64,000 bases of DNA from an uncultured Maribacter sp. (GTDB lineage Bacteria; Bacteroidota; Bacteroidia; Flavobacteriales; Flavobacteriaceae). Below the pieces are notes generated by a model. That model saw only the letters and a list, made by a program, of their open reading frames with translations, was not told the DNA's origin and did not search any database. Position numbers and translations under genes: made by a program. Below, one piece after another: positions 18,962 to 26,810 of this stretch (position 1 is the first letter of the stretch; every line of letters starts with the position of its first letter). The stretch covers positions 372,001 through 436,000 of the forward strand of contig NZ_CANMTX010000002.1 in NCBI RefSeq assembly GCF_947500985.1, read 5' to 3'.

Positions 18962-19161
18962 TCCTTATTTATTTTATCTTGAATCTTTCTGCTGGTAACG
19001 AATACCAAAAGAAGTACAATTGCACATAGTGAAGCCATAATCCCAATTAATGCTATTGTGCTATTCTTCTCAAAAGGGTCAGCAAAATTCACTAAGGTTA
19101 CGTTATAGGCTATAAGTGCTACTGCAATTACTATGAAAATTATGGATAATTTCTTGCTCAT
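18958..19161 (-). CDS. Small two-helix membrane protein, unknown function
   Basis: From the ATG at 19161 (MSKKLSIIFIVIAVALIAYN) the product is 67 residues. It has two membrane helices (about 4-20 and 33-53) joined by a short polar loop (NFADPFEKNST) and ends in a basic tail RKIQDKINKD. The frame is open further upstream, but that extension is rich in Lys, Phe and Tyr and less plausible. It lies 36 bases downstream of the marC-like gene and is likely co-transcribed. No family recognised. Confidence 0.6.
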   Translation of the reverse strand: MSKKLSIIFIVIAVALIAYNVTLVNFADPFEKNSTIALIGIMASLCAIVLLLVFVTSRKIQDKINKD

Positions 19162-19197
19162 AAACTTGTTTTTATAAAAGTACAACCTTCTTACGGT

Positions 19198-19776
19198 CTA
19201 GAAAAGCTCATTAATGTTAGCTGCGAATAATTTAACAGCAATTGCCATAAGAATAACCCCAAATACTTTTCTAATTACATTTACCCCGTTTTTGCCTAGC
19301 ATATTTTCGATTTTCACAGATGATTTAAGTACAATGAAAACGAAGACAATGTTAACAACAATAGCTATAATAATATTTTCAACAAAATACTCTGCTCTTA
19401 ACGAAAGTAAAGAGGTAAGAGTACCTGCACCAGCAATTAATGGGAAGGCAATAGGTACAATAGAAGCACTTTCTGGTTCATCATCCTTGTATAATTGAAT
19501 ACCTAAAATCATTTCAATAGCTAAAAAGAATATGATGAATGCACCTGCTACGGCAAATGAATTTACATCAATACCGATAAGATTTAATATTTCTTCACCA
19601 AGAAACAGAAAAGCTACCATTATTACAGCAGCCACAACAGATGCTTTTTCAGACTGAATATGACCTACTTTTTTTCTAAGCCCAATAATAATAGGAATAC
19701 TGCCTAAAATATCAATAACGGCAAATAGCACCATACTTGCGGTTGCAATCTCTCTTAAATCAAAATGAAACTCCAT
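19198..19776 (-). CDS. MarC-family integral membrane protein
   Basis: The 192-residue, six-helix protein shows the MarC/YhgN signature: VIDILGSIPIIIGL in the first helix, LNLIGIDVNSFAVAGAFIIF, and PIAFPLIAGAGTLTSLLSL. Members were once tied to antibiotic resistance but the function is unresolved; some are proposed transporters. Full length. Upstream is a divergent gene (DUF3109) with a 115-base shared promoter region. Confidence 0.88.
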   Translation of the reverse strand: MEFHFDLREIATASMVLFAVIDILGSIPIIIGLRKKVGHIQSEKASVVAAVIMVAFLFLGEEILNLIGIDVNSFAVAGAFIIFFLAIEMILGIQLYKDDEPESASIVPIAFPLIAGAGTLTSLLSLRAEYFVENIIIAIVVNIVFVFIVLKSSVKIENMLGKNGVNVIRKVFGVILMAIAVKLFAANINELF

Positions 19777-19891
19777 ACTTCAAATTTTTTGCAAATTTAC
19801 GTTTATAAATATGCACTTAGATGTTTATTCTTAAAATTTTCTAAGACCAATACTTTTTAAAAAATGTATCTTGTGCCCTTTAAATTAGATC

Positions 19892-20461
19892 ATGTTTCAA
19901 TTAGGGAAAACCATAGTATCTGAAGAGATTATAGAAAACGATTTTGTTTGCAACCTTAGTGCGTGTAAAGGTGGTTGCTGTGTCGATGGCGAAGCTGGTG
20001 CGCCAGTTGAAGATTCAGAAACTGAAATTATGGTCGATATTTATGCTAAGGTTAAACCATTTTTAAGACCCGAAGGTGTTGCTGTTATTGAAGAACATGG
20101 TGCTTTTGTTAAGGGTGAAGATGGTGAGTGGGAAACCCCATTAGTAAATGGAAGTGAATGTGCCTACGTTATTTTCGACGATAAGAAAATAGCAAAGTGT
20201 GGTATAGAAGAGGCTTACAACCAAGGTGAAATAAAGTGGAAAAAACCTGTGTCTTGTCATTTGTACCCAATTAGAGTACGTGAGTATACTGAACTAACTG
20301 CAGTTAACTATCATAAATGGCAAATTTGTGATCCAGCATGTGCTTTAGGTGATGAACTAAAAGTACCTGTTTATAAATTCGTTAAAGAAGCTTTAATTAG
20401 AAAATTCGGTGAACCTTGGTATAACGAATTAGAAGAGGTGGCTAAAGACCATCTTAAATAA
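19892..20461 (+). CDS. DUF3109 cysteine-rich protein
   Basis: The 189-residue cytoplasmic protein has a clear CxxxxGxCC-type cluster (CNLSACKGGCCVDGEAGAP) and later cysteines in SECAYV, AKCGIEEAY, VSCHLYP and QICDPACALG. This pattern is that of DUF3109/YkgJ-like proteins, thought to bind zinc or an Fe-S cluster. The VSCHLYPIR motif is especially conserved. Biochemical role unknown. Its 3' end overlaps the convergent TPR kinase gene by eight bases. Confidence 0.82.
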   Translation: MFQLGKTIVSEEIIENDFVCNLSACKGGCCVDGEAGAPVEDSETEIMVDIYAKVKPFLRPEGVAVIEEHGAFVKGEDGEWETPLVNGSECAYVIFDDKKIAKCGIEEAYNQGEIKWKKPVSCHLYPIRVREYTELTAVNYHKWQICDPACALGDELKVPVYKFVKEALIRKFGEPWYNELEEVAKDHLK

Positions 20462-22391
20462 TAGGTATATATATTACTATCTGTGTGCCTATGGGGTTGG
20501 TGTCATCGTCAAACTTATCAATGATATCTACATGAAAAAAGTTTTCATAGTCACGAGAAAAGTTTGCTAGTCGTTCTTTGGTAATATCAATACCTACCGA
20601 CTTTCTTTTAAGAACCTTACTATCCTTTATTTTTTCTGCAGCATCTCTACCCACACCATTGTCGGTAATGATTATTTCAATAAAGCCACTTTTACCCTTT
20701 TTTACTTCTAAGGCAATGTTTTTTGCTCCATCTTTTGAAGATAGACCATGCCATAAAGCGTTTTCTAAAAAAGGTTGTAGTATAAGCGAAGGTATTTTTA
20801 TGTTATGAGTATTTATGTCGTCTTTGATATCAATTTTAAAGTTAATTTCATTAGAAAACCGTATGTTTTCAATATTCATATACAGCGCTACTGTTTCTAG
20901 CTCATCTGCCAAAGAGATTTCTCGTTGAGACGACGCCTCAAGTATTTTTCGTACTAATTTTGAGAATTTATTTAAATAATGAACAGCATTTTTTTTCTCA
21001 TTATTAATGATATATAATTTAATCGAGTTTAGAGAATTGAATAAAAAATGTGGATTCATTTGACTACGTAACATACTTTGCTCTAATGTCAAAAGTTTTT
21101 TCTCTGCGTTTAATTGACTCTGCCTATAAAGAATATATAAAATACCTACAAGTAAAATTAAGAAGATACCAATGATAATCAGCATAGTCCTATTTTTCTT
21201 TAACTTTAAACGTACAGATTCATTTTCTTTTGCTAGTCGGTCTAACTGGTTGGCTCTCTTTTGAGATTCGTATCGTAAAATCATGTCATTTACGTACCGT
21301 AGATTAAGAGAGTTGGTAATGCGTTCTTCGTATTTTCTAGATTCTTTAAAATAGCGCATACCTTTCTGGTAATCATCTCGCTTGATCCAAAGCTCAGATA
21401 AAAATTTATTCGCTTCGGCTATTTCCGCATAGAAATCGTTAGATGTTGCTAAGCTTAAACCAGATTCTAAATTGGTTTCTGCAGGGTCATAATCGCCAAA
21501 ACGTATCAATGACCATCCTAAGTTTATATAAATAGTAGTTATAATTTTTTGGTCACCAATAGAAATGGCTTTTAATAAATTGTTTTCTAAAATAGAAATC
21601 GCTTCTTTTATTTTACCCATGTGCACATACACGTGTGCTATACTATAATTGCAGATTATTTTGCCGCGATTAGAATCAATTATCTCATTGTAAACAAGTG
21701 CTTTTCTAAAATTTTTTAAAGCAGGCTCAAGCTCTCCTTGATATTCATAACACTCACCTAAATTTTGATGGCTAATGGCAAGGCCTTGTTTGTCGTCCAA
21801 TTCTTTTTGAAGAATCATGGATCTTTCATATTTCTCAATAGCTAGATCATACTGTTCTAGCATTTGATATATTCCACCAATACTGTTTAGAGATACGGTG
21901 ATGCTTCTTTTTAGGTCACTATTGGGTTCGGTAACGTTTTCAGCCAACTCTAAAGCCTCTTGACTTTTATCTAAAGCAGATTTTATAGCATCAGTACGCA
22001 TATAAACCGTACTGAGCATATTTAAACTCTGTACTCTAAGTTCAATGTTATTGGCCTTGATAGATGCTTCTATGGCGCTTTGATAAAGTTCTATGGCTTT
22101 CGGATAAATTGATAAGTCGCTGTAGAGGTTTCCTAATTGGTTTAAAGCGTATGCTTTACATAAAAGATACTTGTTAGTTGTGGCCCTTTTTTCTATATAG
22201 CGTAACGCAATACTGTCATTGCTATAGGTGACTAATACCGAATGTATTTCTTGATATTCTTTTGGAGGCTTAGATAATAGACTATCTACTGTTTCTTTTA
22301 AATTCTCAGGTATATCTTGAGAATAACTATGGTGTTGCGGTACTAAAGTATACAGTAGGAAAAATAGAAATTTGAACTTGAATTTATACAC
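20454..22391 (-). CDS. TPR-containing LytS-type sensor histidine kinase
   Basis: The 645-residue protein has a signal peptide, eight or so periplasmic TPR units (about 35-370, for example QLGNLYSDLSIYPKAIELYQ), a coiled coil, one membrane helix (about 400-420) and a His_kinase domain. The phospho-acceptor motif is SQMNPHFLFNSLNSIKLYI, followed by an ATPase domain with NALWHGLSSK and DNGVGRD. This is the LytS/YehU class that pairs with LytTR regulators. The partner regulator is encoded 53 bases upstream, giving a regulator-then-kinase operon. Signal unknown; TPRs suggest protein or peptide sensing. Confidence 0.88.
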   Translation of the reverse strand: MYKFKFKFLFFLLYTLVPQHHSYSQDIPENLKETVDSLLSKPPKEYQEIHSVLVTYSNDSIALRYIEKRATTNKYLLCKAYALNQLGNLYSDLSIYPKAIELYQSAIEASIKANNIELRVQSLNMLSTVYMRTDAIKSALDKSQEALELAENVTEPNSDLKRSITVSLNSIGGIYQMLEQYDLAIEKYERSMILQKELDDKQGLAISHQNLGECYEYQGELEPALKNFRKALVYNEIIDSNRGKIICNYSIAHVYVHMGKIKEAISILENNLLKAISIGDQKIITTIYINLGWSLIRFGDYDPAETNLESGLSLATSNDFYAEIAEANKFLSELWIKRDDYQKGMRYFKESRKYEERITNSLNLRYVNDMILRYESQKRANQLDRLAKENESVRLKLKKNRTMLIIIGIFLILLVGILYILYRQSQLNAEKKLLTLEQSMLRSQMNPHFLFNSLNSIKLYIINNEKKNAVHYLNKFSKLVRKILEASSQREISLADELETVALYMNIENIRFSNEINFKIDIKDDINTHNIKIPSLILQPFLENALWHGLSSKDGAKNIALEVKKGKSGFIEIIITDNGVGRDAAEKIKDSKVLKRKSVGIDITKERLANFSRDYENFFHVDIIDKFDDDTNPIGTQIVIYIPII

Positions 22392-22444
22392 TATAGAATT
22401 TAAATATAAGCTTAAGATTTGTTATTGAACATATGATTGTAAAG

Positions 22445-23179
22445 CTACAACATATCTAAAAAATCAGATTTTTTTTGTCTTGAGACAGGTATTTTATGAT
22501 TAGATTTTAATACCACGTAACCATCAGTCTTTAAAAATTCCTTTATTTTATTTAGATTGATGATATACGAATTGTGAATTCTAAAAAAAGAATCTGCCGG
22601 AAGCAACTCGTTTACTTCTTTTAGTTTTTTGGTGAGTACAATTTTTTGACCATCGGTTAAAAATATAGTACTATAATTACCATCAGATTCAGCATATAGA
22701 ATTTCGTCACTTTCCAAAAACAACAATTTACCATCGGTGTTTAAAGTAATGCGTTTATGTATAGACCTAGAGTTATAATTTAAGAGCGCCATTTCTAATT
22801 TTTCAACAGAAAAATTCTTGCTATTAAATTTTTTGATCTTTACAATGGTTTCTTCTAAATCATCGGTATCTATCGGCTTTAATAGATAATCTAAAGCTTG
22901 ACTTTTAATAGCTTTTAGGGCATATTGATTGTAAGCGGTGGTGATTACAACAGGGAAATTCTTGTTGGTAAGTTTTTTAATAAACTGAAAACCATCCATA
23001 GTGGGCATTTCGATGTCTAAAAAAAGACAATCAGGAGTATTTTTTTCTAAGTATTGAAGCGCTTCATTTGGATTAGTAAATGAGGCAATAACGTTGATTT
23101 CATCACTGAAGTTGGTAAGCTCCCATGTTAGGCTCTGTAGGGCTTTAATTTCATCATCAACTATTACAGCTTGTAACAT
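22445..23179 (-). CDS. LytTR-family DNA-binding response regulator
   Basis: The 244-residue protein has a receiver domain (1-120; acidic pair VDDE, phospho-Asp in DCLFLDIEMP, TTAYNQYALKAI, conserved Lys in YLLKPID) and a C-terminal LytTR domain (about 145-244; LFLESDEILYAESDGNYS, FFRIHNSYIINLNKI, VSRQKK). It is the evident partner of the downstream TPR kinase. LytTR proteins bind direct repeats of about nine bases. The likely targets are unknown, though the divergent small-protein genes starting near 23487 are candidates by position. Confidence 0.92.
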   Translation of the reverse strand: MLQAVIVDDEIKALQSLTWELTNFSDEINVIASFTNPNEALQYLEKNTPDCLFLDIEMPTMDGFQFIKKLTNKNFPVVITTAYNQYALKAIKSQALDYLLKPIDTDDLEETIVKIKKFNSKNFSVEKLEMALLNYNSRSIHKRITLNTDGKLLFLESDEILYAESDGNYSTIFLTDGQKIVLTKKLKEVNELLPADSFFRIHNSYIINLNKIKEFLKTDGYVVLKSNHKIPVSRQKKSDFLDML

Positions 23180-23486
23180 AAAAGATAGGGTATCAAGTTA
23201 GGAAGTTATGAAAAATTACGGGTTTGTAGGGCTTTCATAAGCGAATTTGTATCAATGGATGATATTTTAGTGTAATCGGTAAATTAAAGTAATAAAGGTG
23301 TGAAAATTTGTAAACCCTTCTTTTTAGAAAGAAAAAGACTACAAATTGTTTTATTTATTAATTATGCTAGAATCTTGTTTTCCGATTATACATAAAAGAA
23401 GACAGGTTATACAATATAGACCTATGCTTTTTCAGCTTAAAATTATCTTTAGCAAAGAACTTCAGTCTGTTATAAATCAAATTGAC

Positions 23487-23627
23487 ATGAAAAAGTGCGG
23501 TCTAATGTTAGCATTGTTTATTGTGGTCTTAATGGTCGCTTCGCAATTTATGAAAGATGAAGAAGGAGTAAATGAGAATATGACGATGGTAATGGAGGTT
23601 CAGAAACGGAATATTAACAAACCATGA
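23487..23627 (+). CDS. Small single-helix membrane protein candidate
   Basis: From the ATG at 23487 the product is 46 residues. MKKCGLMLALFIVVLMVASQ is a typical signal anchor, followed by an acidic then basic tail (KDEEGVNENMTM, QKRNINKP). The frame is open back to 23346, but the 47 extra residues look like translated non-coding DNA. It lies 21 bases before the secreted protein gene at 23649, consistent with an operon. Coding status is tentative. Confidence 0.4.
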   Translation: MKKCGLMLALFIVVLMVASQFMKDEEGVNENMTMVMEVQKRNINKP

Positions 23628-23648
23628 CTATAATTATTTCTTACAATT

Positions 23649-24206
23649 ATGTTTAAGATATTTCAGTTTATAGCTAAGTTTTTAAAAATATTTTTTTTCG
23701 GAATAATGCCTTTTGTTTTGCTTTCAGGTGGATCAAAAAGTGATTTTGAAAGCATTAAAATTGAAAAAGGTGTATGTAGTTTTAATATTGATGGAGAAAG
23801 AAATTTTCATTTAAATGGTAAAGCAACCTTTTCAAAGAAAATTGAACAAGACAGATTTGGTAATACAATAGGCAAGTTGTTGTTGAGTTTCACTTCAATT
23901 AATGAAGGGGAGAAGCAAACTTTGGAGTTTATTATCGCTTCTGAAACAAAAATGAATCATGGTATACCTGTTGGTATACATAAAATAAAGAATTTAGATC
24001 GTTTGCTTCATAAGTTTAACGGTGTATACGGTTTTGCAGATTTCGGTGGTATTAGTGAACTACCTTTTTTTATTAAATCGGGTGATGTTACAATCATTGA
24101 ATGTTTTTCTAACAATGTCAATGGTAAGTTAGAAGTACAATTAGAAAATGCTAACGGAGAATCTTTGAATGTTGAAGGTTCTTTTAATGCAGATATAAAA
24201 GTTTAA
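23649..24206 (+). CDS. Secreted protein of unknown function
   Basis: The 185-residue protein has an N-terminal hydrophobic segment (FIAKFLKIFFFGIMPFVLLSGG) that looks like a signal peptide or anchor. A mostly beta domain follows (FESIKIEKGVCSFNIDGERNFHLNG, ATFSKKIEQDRFGNTIG, VNGKLEVQLENANGESLNVEGSF). No named family is recognised. It reads as a small beta-sandwich of the periplasm. It sits divergent from a LytTR/TPR-kinase pair, downstream of a possible 46-residue membrane protein. Confidence 0.62.
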   Translation: MFKIFQFIAKFLKIFFFGIMPFVLLSGGSKSDFESIKIEKGVCSFNIDGERNFHLNGKATFSKKIEQDRFGNTIGKLLLSFTSINEGEKQTLEFIIASETKMNHGIPVGIHKIKNLDRLLHKFNGVYGFADFGGISELPFFIKSGDVTIIECFSNNVNGKLEVQLENANGESLNVEGSFNADIKV

Positions 24207-24625
24207 AATTTAGTACGGTTCTTTATAAGATAGTGTATGTTATCTTATATCTAATGTTTGAGCGCCAAAATAAGTATAACTACGATTCGTCGTATGATTA
24301 CGTTCTAAGAAAAGGTTTCGGGGGAACTACCTTTATTAGGCTTGGTGGGCATTTTTCATAATAGAAGCATTAGTGGGGCCGTACATTTTTTATATCTAGT
24401 GCCCATTCACCTACCCAATTTTATTCTTCAGTTTGTAGTAGTATTGGTTATTAATATTATTGTTGTTTCTGAAATTTAGCTTTAAATTTTATTCTTTTTA
24501 TTTCTAAATTGAATATGAAAGAAATTTGTATTAATCCTGTTTTTATTTAAAATAAATTAATTTCTAAACCTTAAGATTGGTTTCAGGAATATAATTACTT
24601 AGTATGATCTTTATAATAAGAGAAT
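24207..24625. other. Gene-poor AT-rich stretch
   Basis: I find no convincing gene in these 419 bases. A 35-codon frame on the plus strand (24254-24361) contains YDSSYDYVLRKGFGGTTF, but has no supporting context. The stretch is AT-rich apart from a GC-richer island at 24325-24420 with weak dyads (GGTGGGCA versus TGCCCATTCACC). Confidence 0.5.
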
Positions 24626-24655
24626 AAAAAAGACCTCGTTGATGAGGTCTTTTTT
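24626..24655. terminator. Bidirectional intrinsic terminator
   Basis: AAAAAAGACCTC and GAGGTCTTTTTT form twelve perfect pairs around the loop GTTGAT. On the minus strand it closes the mini-operon of two small membrane proteins (24691-25031). Confidence 0.9.
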
Positions 24656-24716
24656 ATATACGGCTAAGCCGAGGTTAAGTAAGGGGAATTTTATTTATCG
24701 TTTTTTATATACGGCT
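24650..24716. repeat. 16-bp direct repeat TTTTTTATATACGGCT (two copies)
   Basis: Exact copies lie at 24650-24665 and 24701-24716, with a 51-base period. The second copy is inside the 3' end of the 29-residue ORF (coding KPYIKN) and the first overlaps the terminator. This suggests a small tandem duplication of the ORF end. Confidence 0.8.
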
Positions 24717-24780
24717 TTAATACAGTCGAAAATAATAACGCTGCCGCGTATATCATCAATATTGTTATGTAGTTTTCCAT
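24691..24780 (-). CDS. 29-residue single-helix membrane mini-protein
   Basis: ATG at 24780, stop at 24691. The peptide starts MENYITILMIYAAALLFSTV and ends KPYIKNDK: one hydrophobic helix with a basic tail. It lies 50 bases downstream of the 66-residue ORF on the same strand. Its N-terminal 18 residues resemble those of that ORF (MSQYLHTLLVYAGLLLAS) at 8 of 18 positions, with further conservative matches. A strong terminator follows 35 bases later. Similarity plus operon layout make it more likely than chance, but it is too short for certainty. Confidence 0.5.
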   Translation of the reverse strand: MENYITILMIYAAALLFSTVLKPYIKNDK

Positions 24781-24830
24781 AGCTTAAGTATTAGAGTATA
24801 AATTATATACGCATGAAAACTGATTTTGGA

Positions 24831-25031
24831 TTATGGAAAATGGATAGTATCATTAAAAAGGCTATGATAAGTCAATTTAATGCTGCTTTTAAAATTATAC
24901 CATTTATAACGTAGTCTCATTTGAAATAAATCAAACGAATTTGACTTTATCTTTTTATAGATATAAAAAGATATTTTTGATGCCAAAAGCAAACCGGCAT
25001 AGACGAGTAATGTGTGTAGGTATTGGGACAT
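24831..25031 (-). CDS. 66-residue single-helix membrane mini-protein
   Basis: The ATG at 25031 is preferred over an in-frame TTG at 25037. The N-terminus MSQYLHTLLVYAGLLLAS is one membrane helix. The rest (FYIYKKIKSNS ... RLRYKWYNFKSS) is basic and aromatic, suggesting an amphipathic cytoplasmic tail. It is the first gene of a two-gene mini-operon with the 29-residue relative downstream. A 15-pair hairpin lies 44-91 bases upstream. No family recognised. Confidence 0.5.
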   Translation of the reverse strand: MSQYLHTLLVYAGLLLASKISFYIYKKIKSNSFDLFQMRLRYKWYNFKSSIKLTYHSLFNDTIHFP

Positions 25032-25074
25032 ATACAAAAGAACGAATAAGTAAGTAAATTCTTACTTTAGTAAT

Positions 25075-25122
25075 ATGCATTTCATCGAATAGTTGTTGCA
25101 TTTTCGATGAAATGCATTTTTC
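25075..25122. other. 15-bp perfect inverted repeat with T-run
   Basis: ATGCATTTCATCGAA (25075-25089) pairs perfectly with 25103-25117 around a 13-base loop, followed by TTTTT on the plus strand. No plus-strand gene precedes it. On the minus strand it lies between the isomerase gene and the mini-membrane-protein operon without a T-run. It may act as a terminator, a transcript-stabilising hairpin or a leader element. Confidence 0.8.
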
Positions 25123-25158
25123 GTTCTCTTATGATTGTATTTAATGTTGATTTTAGGA

Positions 25159-26082
25159 TTAAAGAAAATTGTCTACTTTCTTATAGGCTTCTATTACGGC
25201 GAGTTCACCTTCTTTTCCTTCTCTTGAGTTTCCGTGCTCCATACCAAGCACACCAGTAAAACCTTGTTTGTGTATCCATTTAAAAACATTGTGGTAGTTA
25301 ATTTCACCTGTAGTTGGCTCATTTCTACCGGGGTTGTCACCTATTTGAATATATGCGATTTCTGACCAAGAGGCTTCCATATTCGTAATTAAATTTCCTT
25401 CTTGAATTTGTTGATGATAGATATCAAACAAAATTTTACAAGAAGGCGAATTAACCGCTCTGCAAATTTCAAAGGCTTGAGGGGAGTCGGTCAAAAATAA
25501 CCCAGGGTGATTTTTGAAATTCAATGGCTCTAACACCATGGTAATATTATATGGTTCTAATAAGGCAGAAGCTTGTCTAAGGCTTTCTACTACGTTGGCT
25601 GTTTGGTAGCCCATTTTTAAATTAAGATCCACATGACCTGGTACTACGGTCATCCATTTTGCATTTACTCGTTTAGCTACTTTAATTGAACTTTTTATAT
25701 CATTTAAGAACTCTTCTCTTTTAGTTAAATCTCCAGATGCTAGATTCGGTGTTTTCCAATGAATTTCATGTGCTACAAAAACACCCATTTCAATACCACG
25801 TTTTTTCATTGTAGCGGCCATTTTTTCTTGTTGCTCAATTGGGCGTTTACGTATCTCGTTATCTTCAAAGGCGGTATAACCTTGATCTGCCATAAAGTTT
25901 AATTGGTCTATAGGGTCATCTCCGGCAAGATGTTTAAACATACCTAAGTGAGGTGCATATTTTAAATTGTATTTATGCGCTATTGTATTGTTGGTTAATG
26001 TATTGGCAAATGATACGCTACTAGCTACTGAAAGTGCGCCTGTAGTTAATGCAGATTTTCGGATGAAACTTCTTCTTTTCAT
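25159..26082 (-). CDS. Tat-exported sugar isomerase/epimerase, hydroxypyruvate isomerase-like TIM barrel
   Basis: The 307-residue protein opens with a twin-arginine signal (KRRSFIRKSALTTGALSVAS). The AP endonuclease 2-type TIM barrel follows. Metal-site segments are visible: MVLEPLNFKNHPG (Glu), KILFDIYHQQIQEG (Asp, His), YIQIGDNPGRNEPTTGEI and GVLGMEHGNS (Glu). This layout matches hydroxypyruvate isomerase/Hyi-like proteins. In the periplasm of this locus it more likely isomerises or epimerises a keto-sugar, an inference from context. It lies 80 bases downstream of the subunit-3-like gene on the same strand. Confidence 0.82.
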   Translation of the reverse strand: MKRRSFIRKSALTTGALSVASSVSFANTLTNNTIAHKYNLKYAPHLGMFKHLAGDDPIDQLNFMADQGYTAFEDNEIRKRPIEQQEKMAATMKKRGIEMGVFVAHEIHWKTPNLASGDLTKREEFLNDIKSSIKVAKRVNAKWMTVVPGHVDLNLKMGYQTANVVESLRQASALLEPYNITMVLEPLNFKNHPGLFLTDSPQAFEICRAVNSPSCKILFDIYHQQIQEGNLITNMEASWSEIAYIQIGDNPGRNEPTTGEINYHNVFKWIHKQGFTGVLGMEHGNSREGKEGELAVIEAYKKVDNFL

Positions 26083-26162
26083 GAGTAGTGTATTTAAATG
26101 AAAATAGCCAAGAGCGATAATAAATCATGCTCTTGGCTATTAAATATTAGAATATTATTTGG

Positions 26163-26810
26163 TTATAAGGACCATGCCTTACCGCCAGTAAGCTCTTGTA
26201 GGTCACCACAAGGCACATATTCTCCTGGTACAGGTAAATAGGCTAAAACTTCTTCACCTACATATTCAGAAGCTTTGTAGCCCCAAATGGTCATACCCCT
26301 TAGATTATTAGCAAAAGCAAATCTTGAAACTTCGTCATCTAACTCGGCAGTACCGCCTTCAGCAATAGCCTTTGTGTAACTATTAATAGACTCAAACATT
26401 TCTGTCTGTTGATCTTTGTTGTATTTCAAAGAACTTGCTAAAACTGGTTCTAAATCTTCAGCAGTTAAATCTTCAGCTTTTTCTTTACTAGAATCAGCCA
26501 AGGCTTTATCTATAAATTTTGTCATAGACATTTTAAAGAAATCTTGTTGTTCCTTTTCCATCACATCTTTGGCAAACCTGTCGATAAATATATCAACTTG
26601 TACTTCTGTTGCAGAAGGAGTATCTGTTTTAGGTAAAATAAGATTCACCAATTTTGAAAGTACAGATCCTTCATTTTGAGCTAAAAATTCAGGTGTCCAA
26701 GTAAGGGCTGGTTCACTTTTACAACTTTGAACAATTGACAATAAAGTTGGGGTGGCCACCATATATCCAAGTGACATACCCATATTTTTTAATACGCGTC
26801 TTCTATCCAT
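26163..26810 (-). CDS. Gluconate 2-dehydrogenase subunit 3-like Tat-exported protein
   Basis: The 215-residue protein has a Tat signal (MDRRRVLKNMGMSLGYMVAT) and a possible lipobox-like SC at about residue 30. The helical domain of gluconate 2-dehydrogenase subunit 3 follows (LVNLILPKTDTPSATEV, with TDTPSA strongly conserved; closing WGYKASEYVGEEVLAYLPVPGEYVPC). Such small subunits escort a signal-less GMC flavoprotein through the Tat system. It starts one base into the stop region of the GMC gene upstream, so the two are translationally coupled and almost certainly form one complex. Confidence 0.88.
   Translation of the reverse strand: MDRRRVLKNMGMSLGYMVATPTLLSIVQSCKSEPALTWTPEFLAQNEGSVLSKLVNLILPKTDTPSATEVQVDIFIDRFAKDVMEKEQQDFFKMSMTKFIDKALADSSKEKAEDLTAEDLEPVLASSLKYNKDQQTEMFESINSYTKAIAEGGTAELDDEVSRFAFANNLRGMTIWGYKASEYVGEEVLAYLPVPGEYVPCGDLQELTGGKAWSL

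Noticed and set aside
23346-23486. N-terminal extension of the 46-residue membrane protein
   Set aside because: The 47 extra residues show no membrane or conserved pattern. The ATG at 23487 starts directly at a signal anchor.
24254-24361. 35-codon ORF on the plus strand
   Set aside because: No promoter, similarity or operon context. Composition is not distinctive enough to call a gene.
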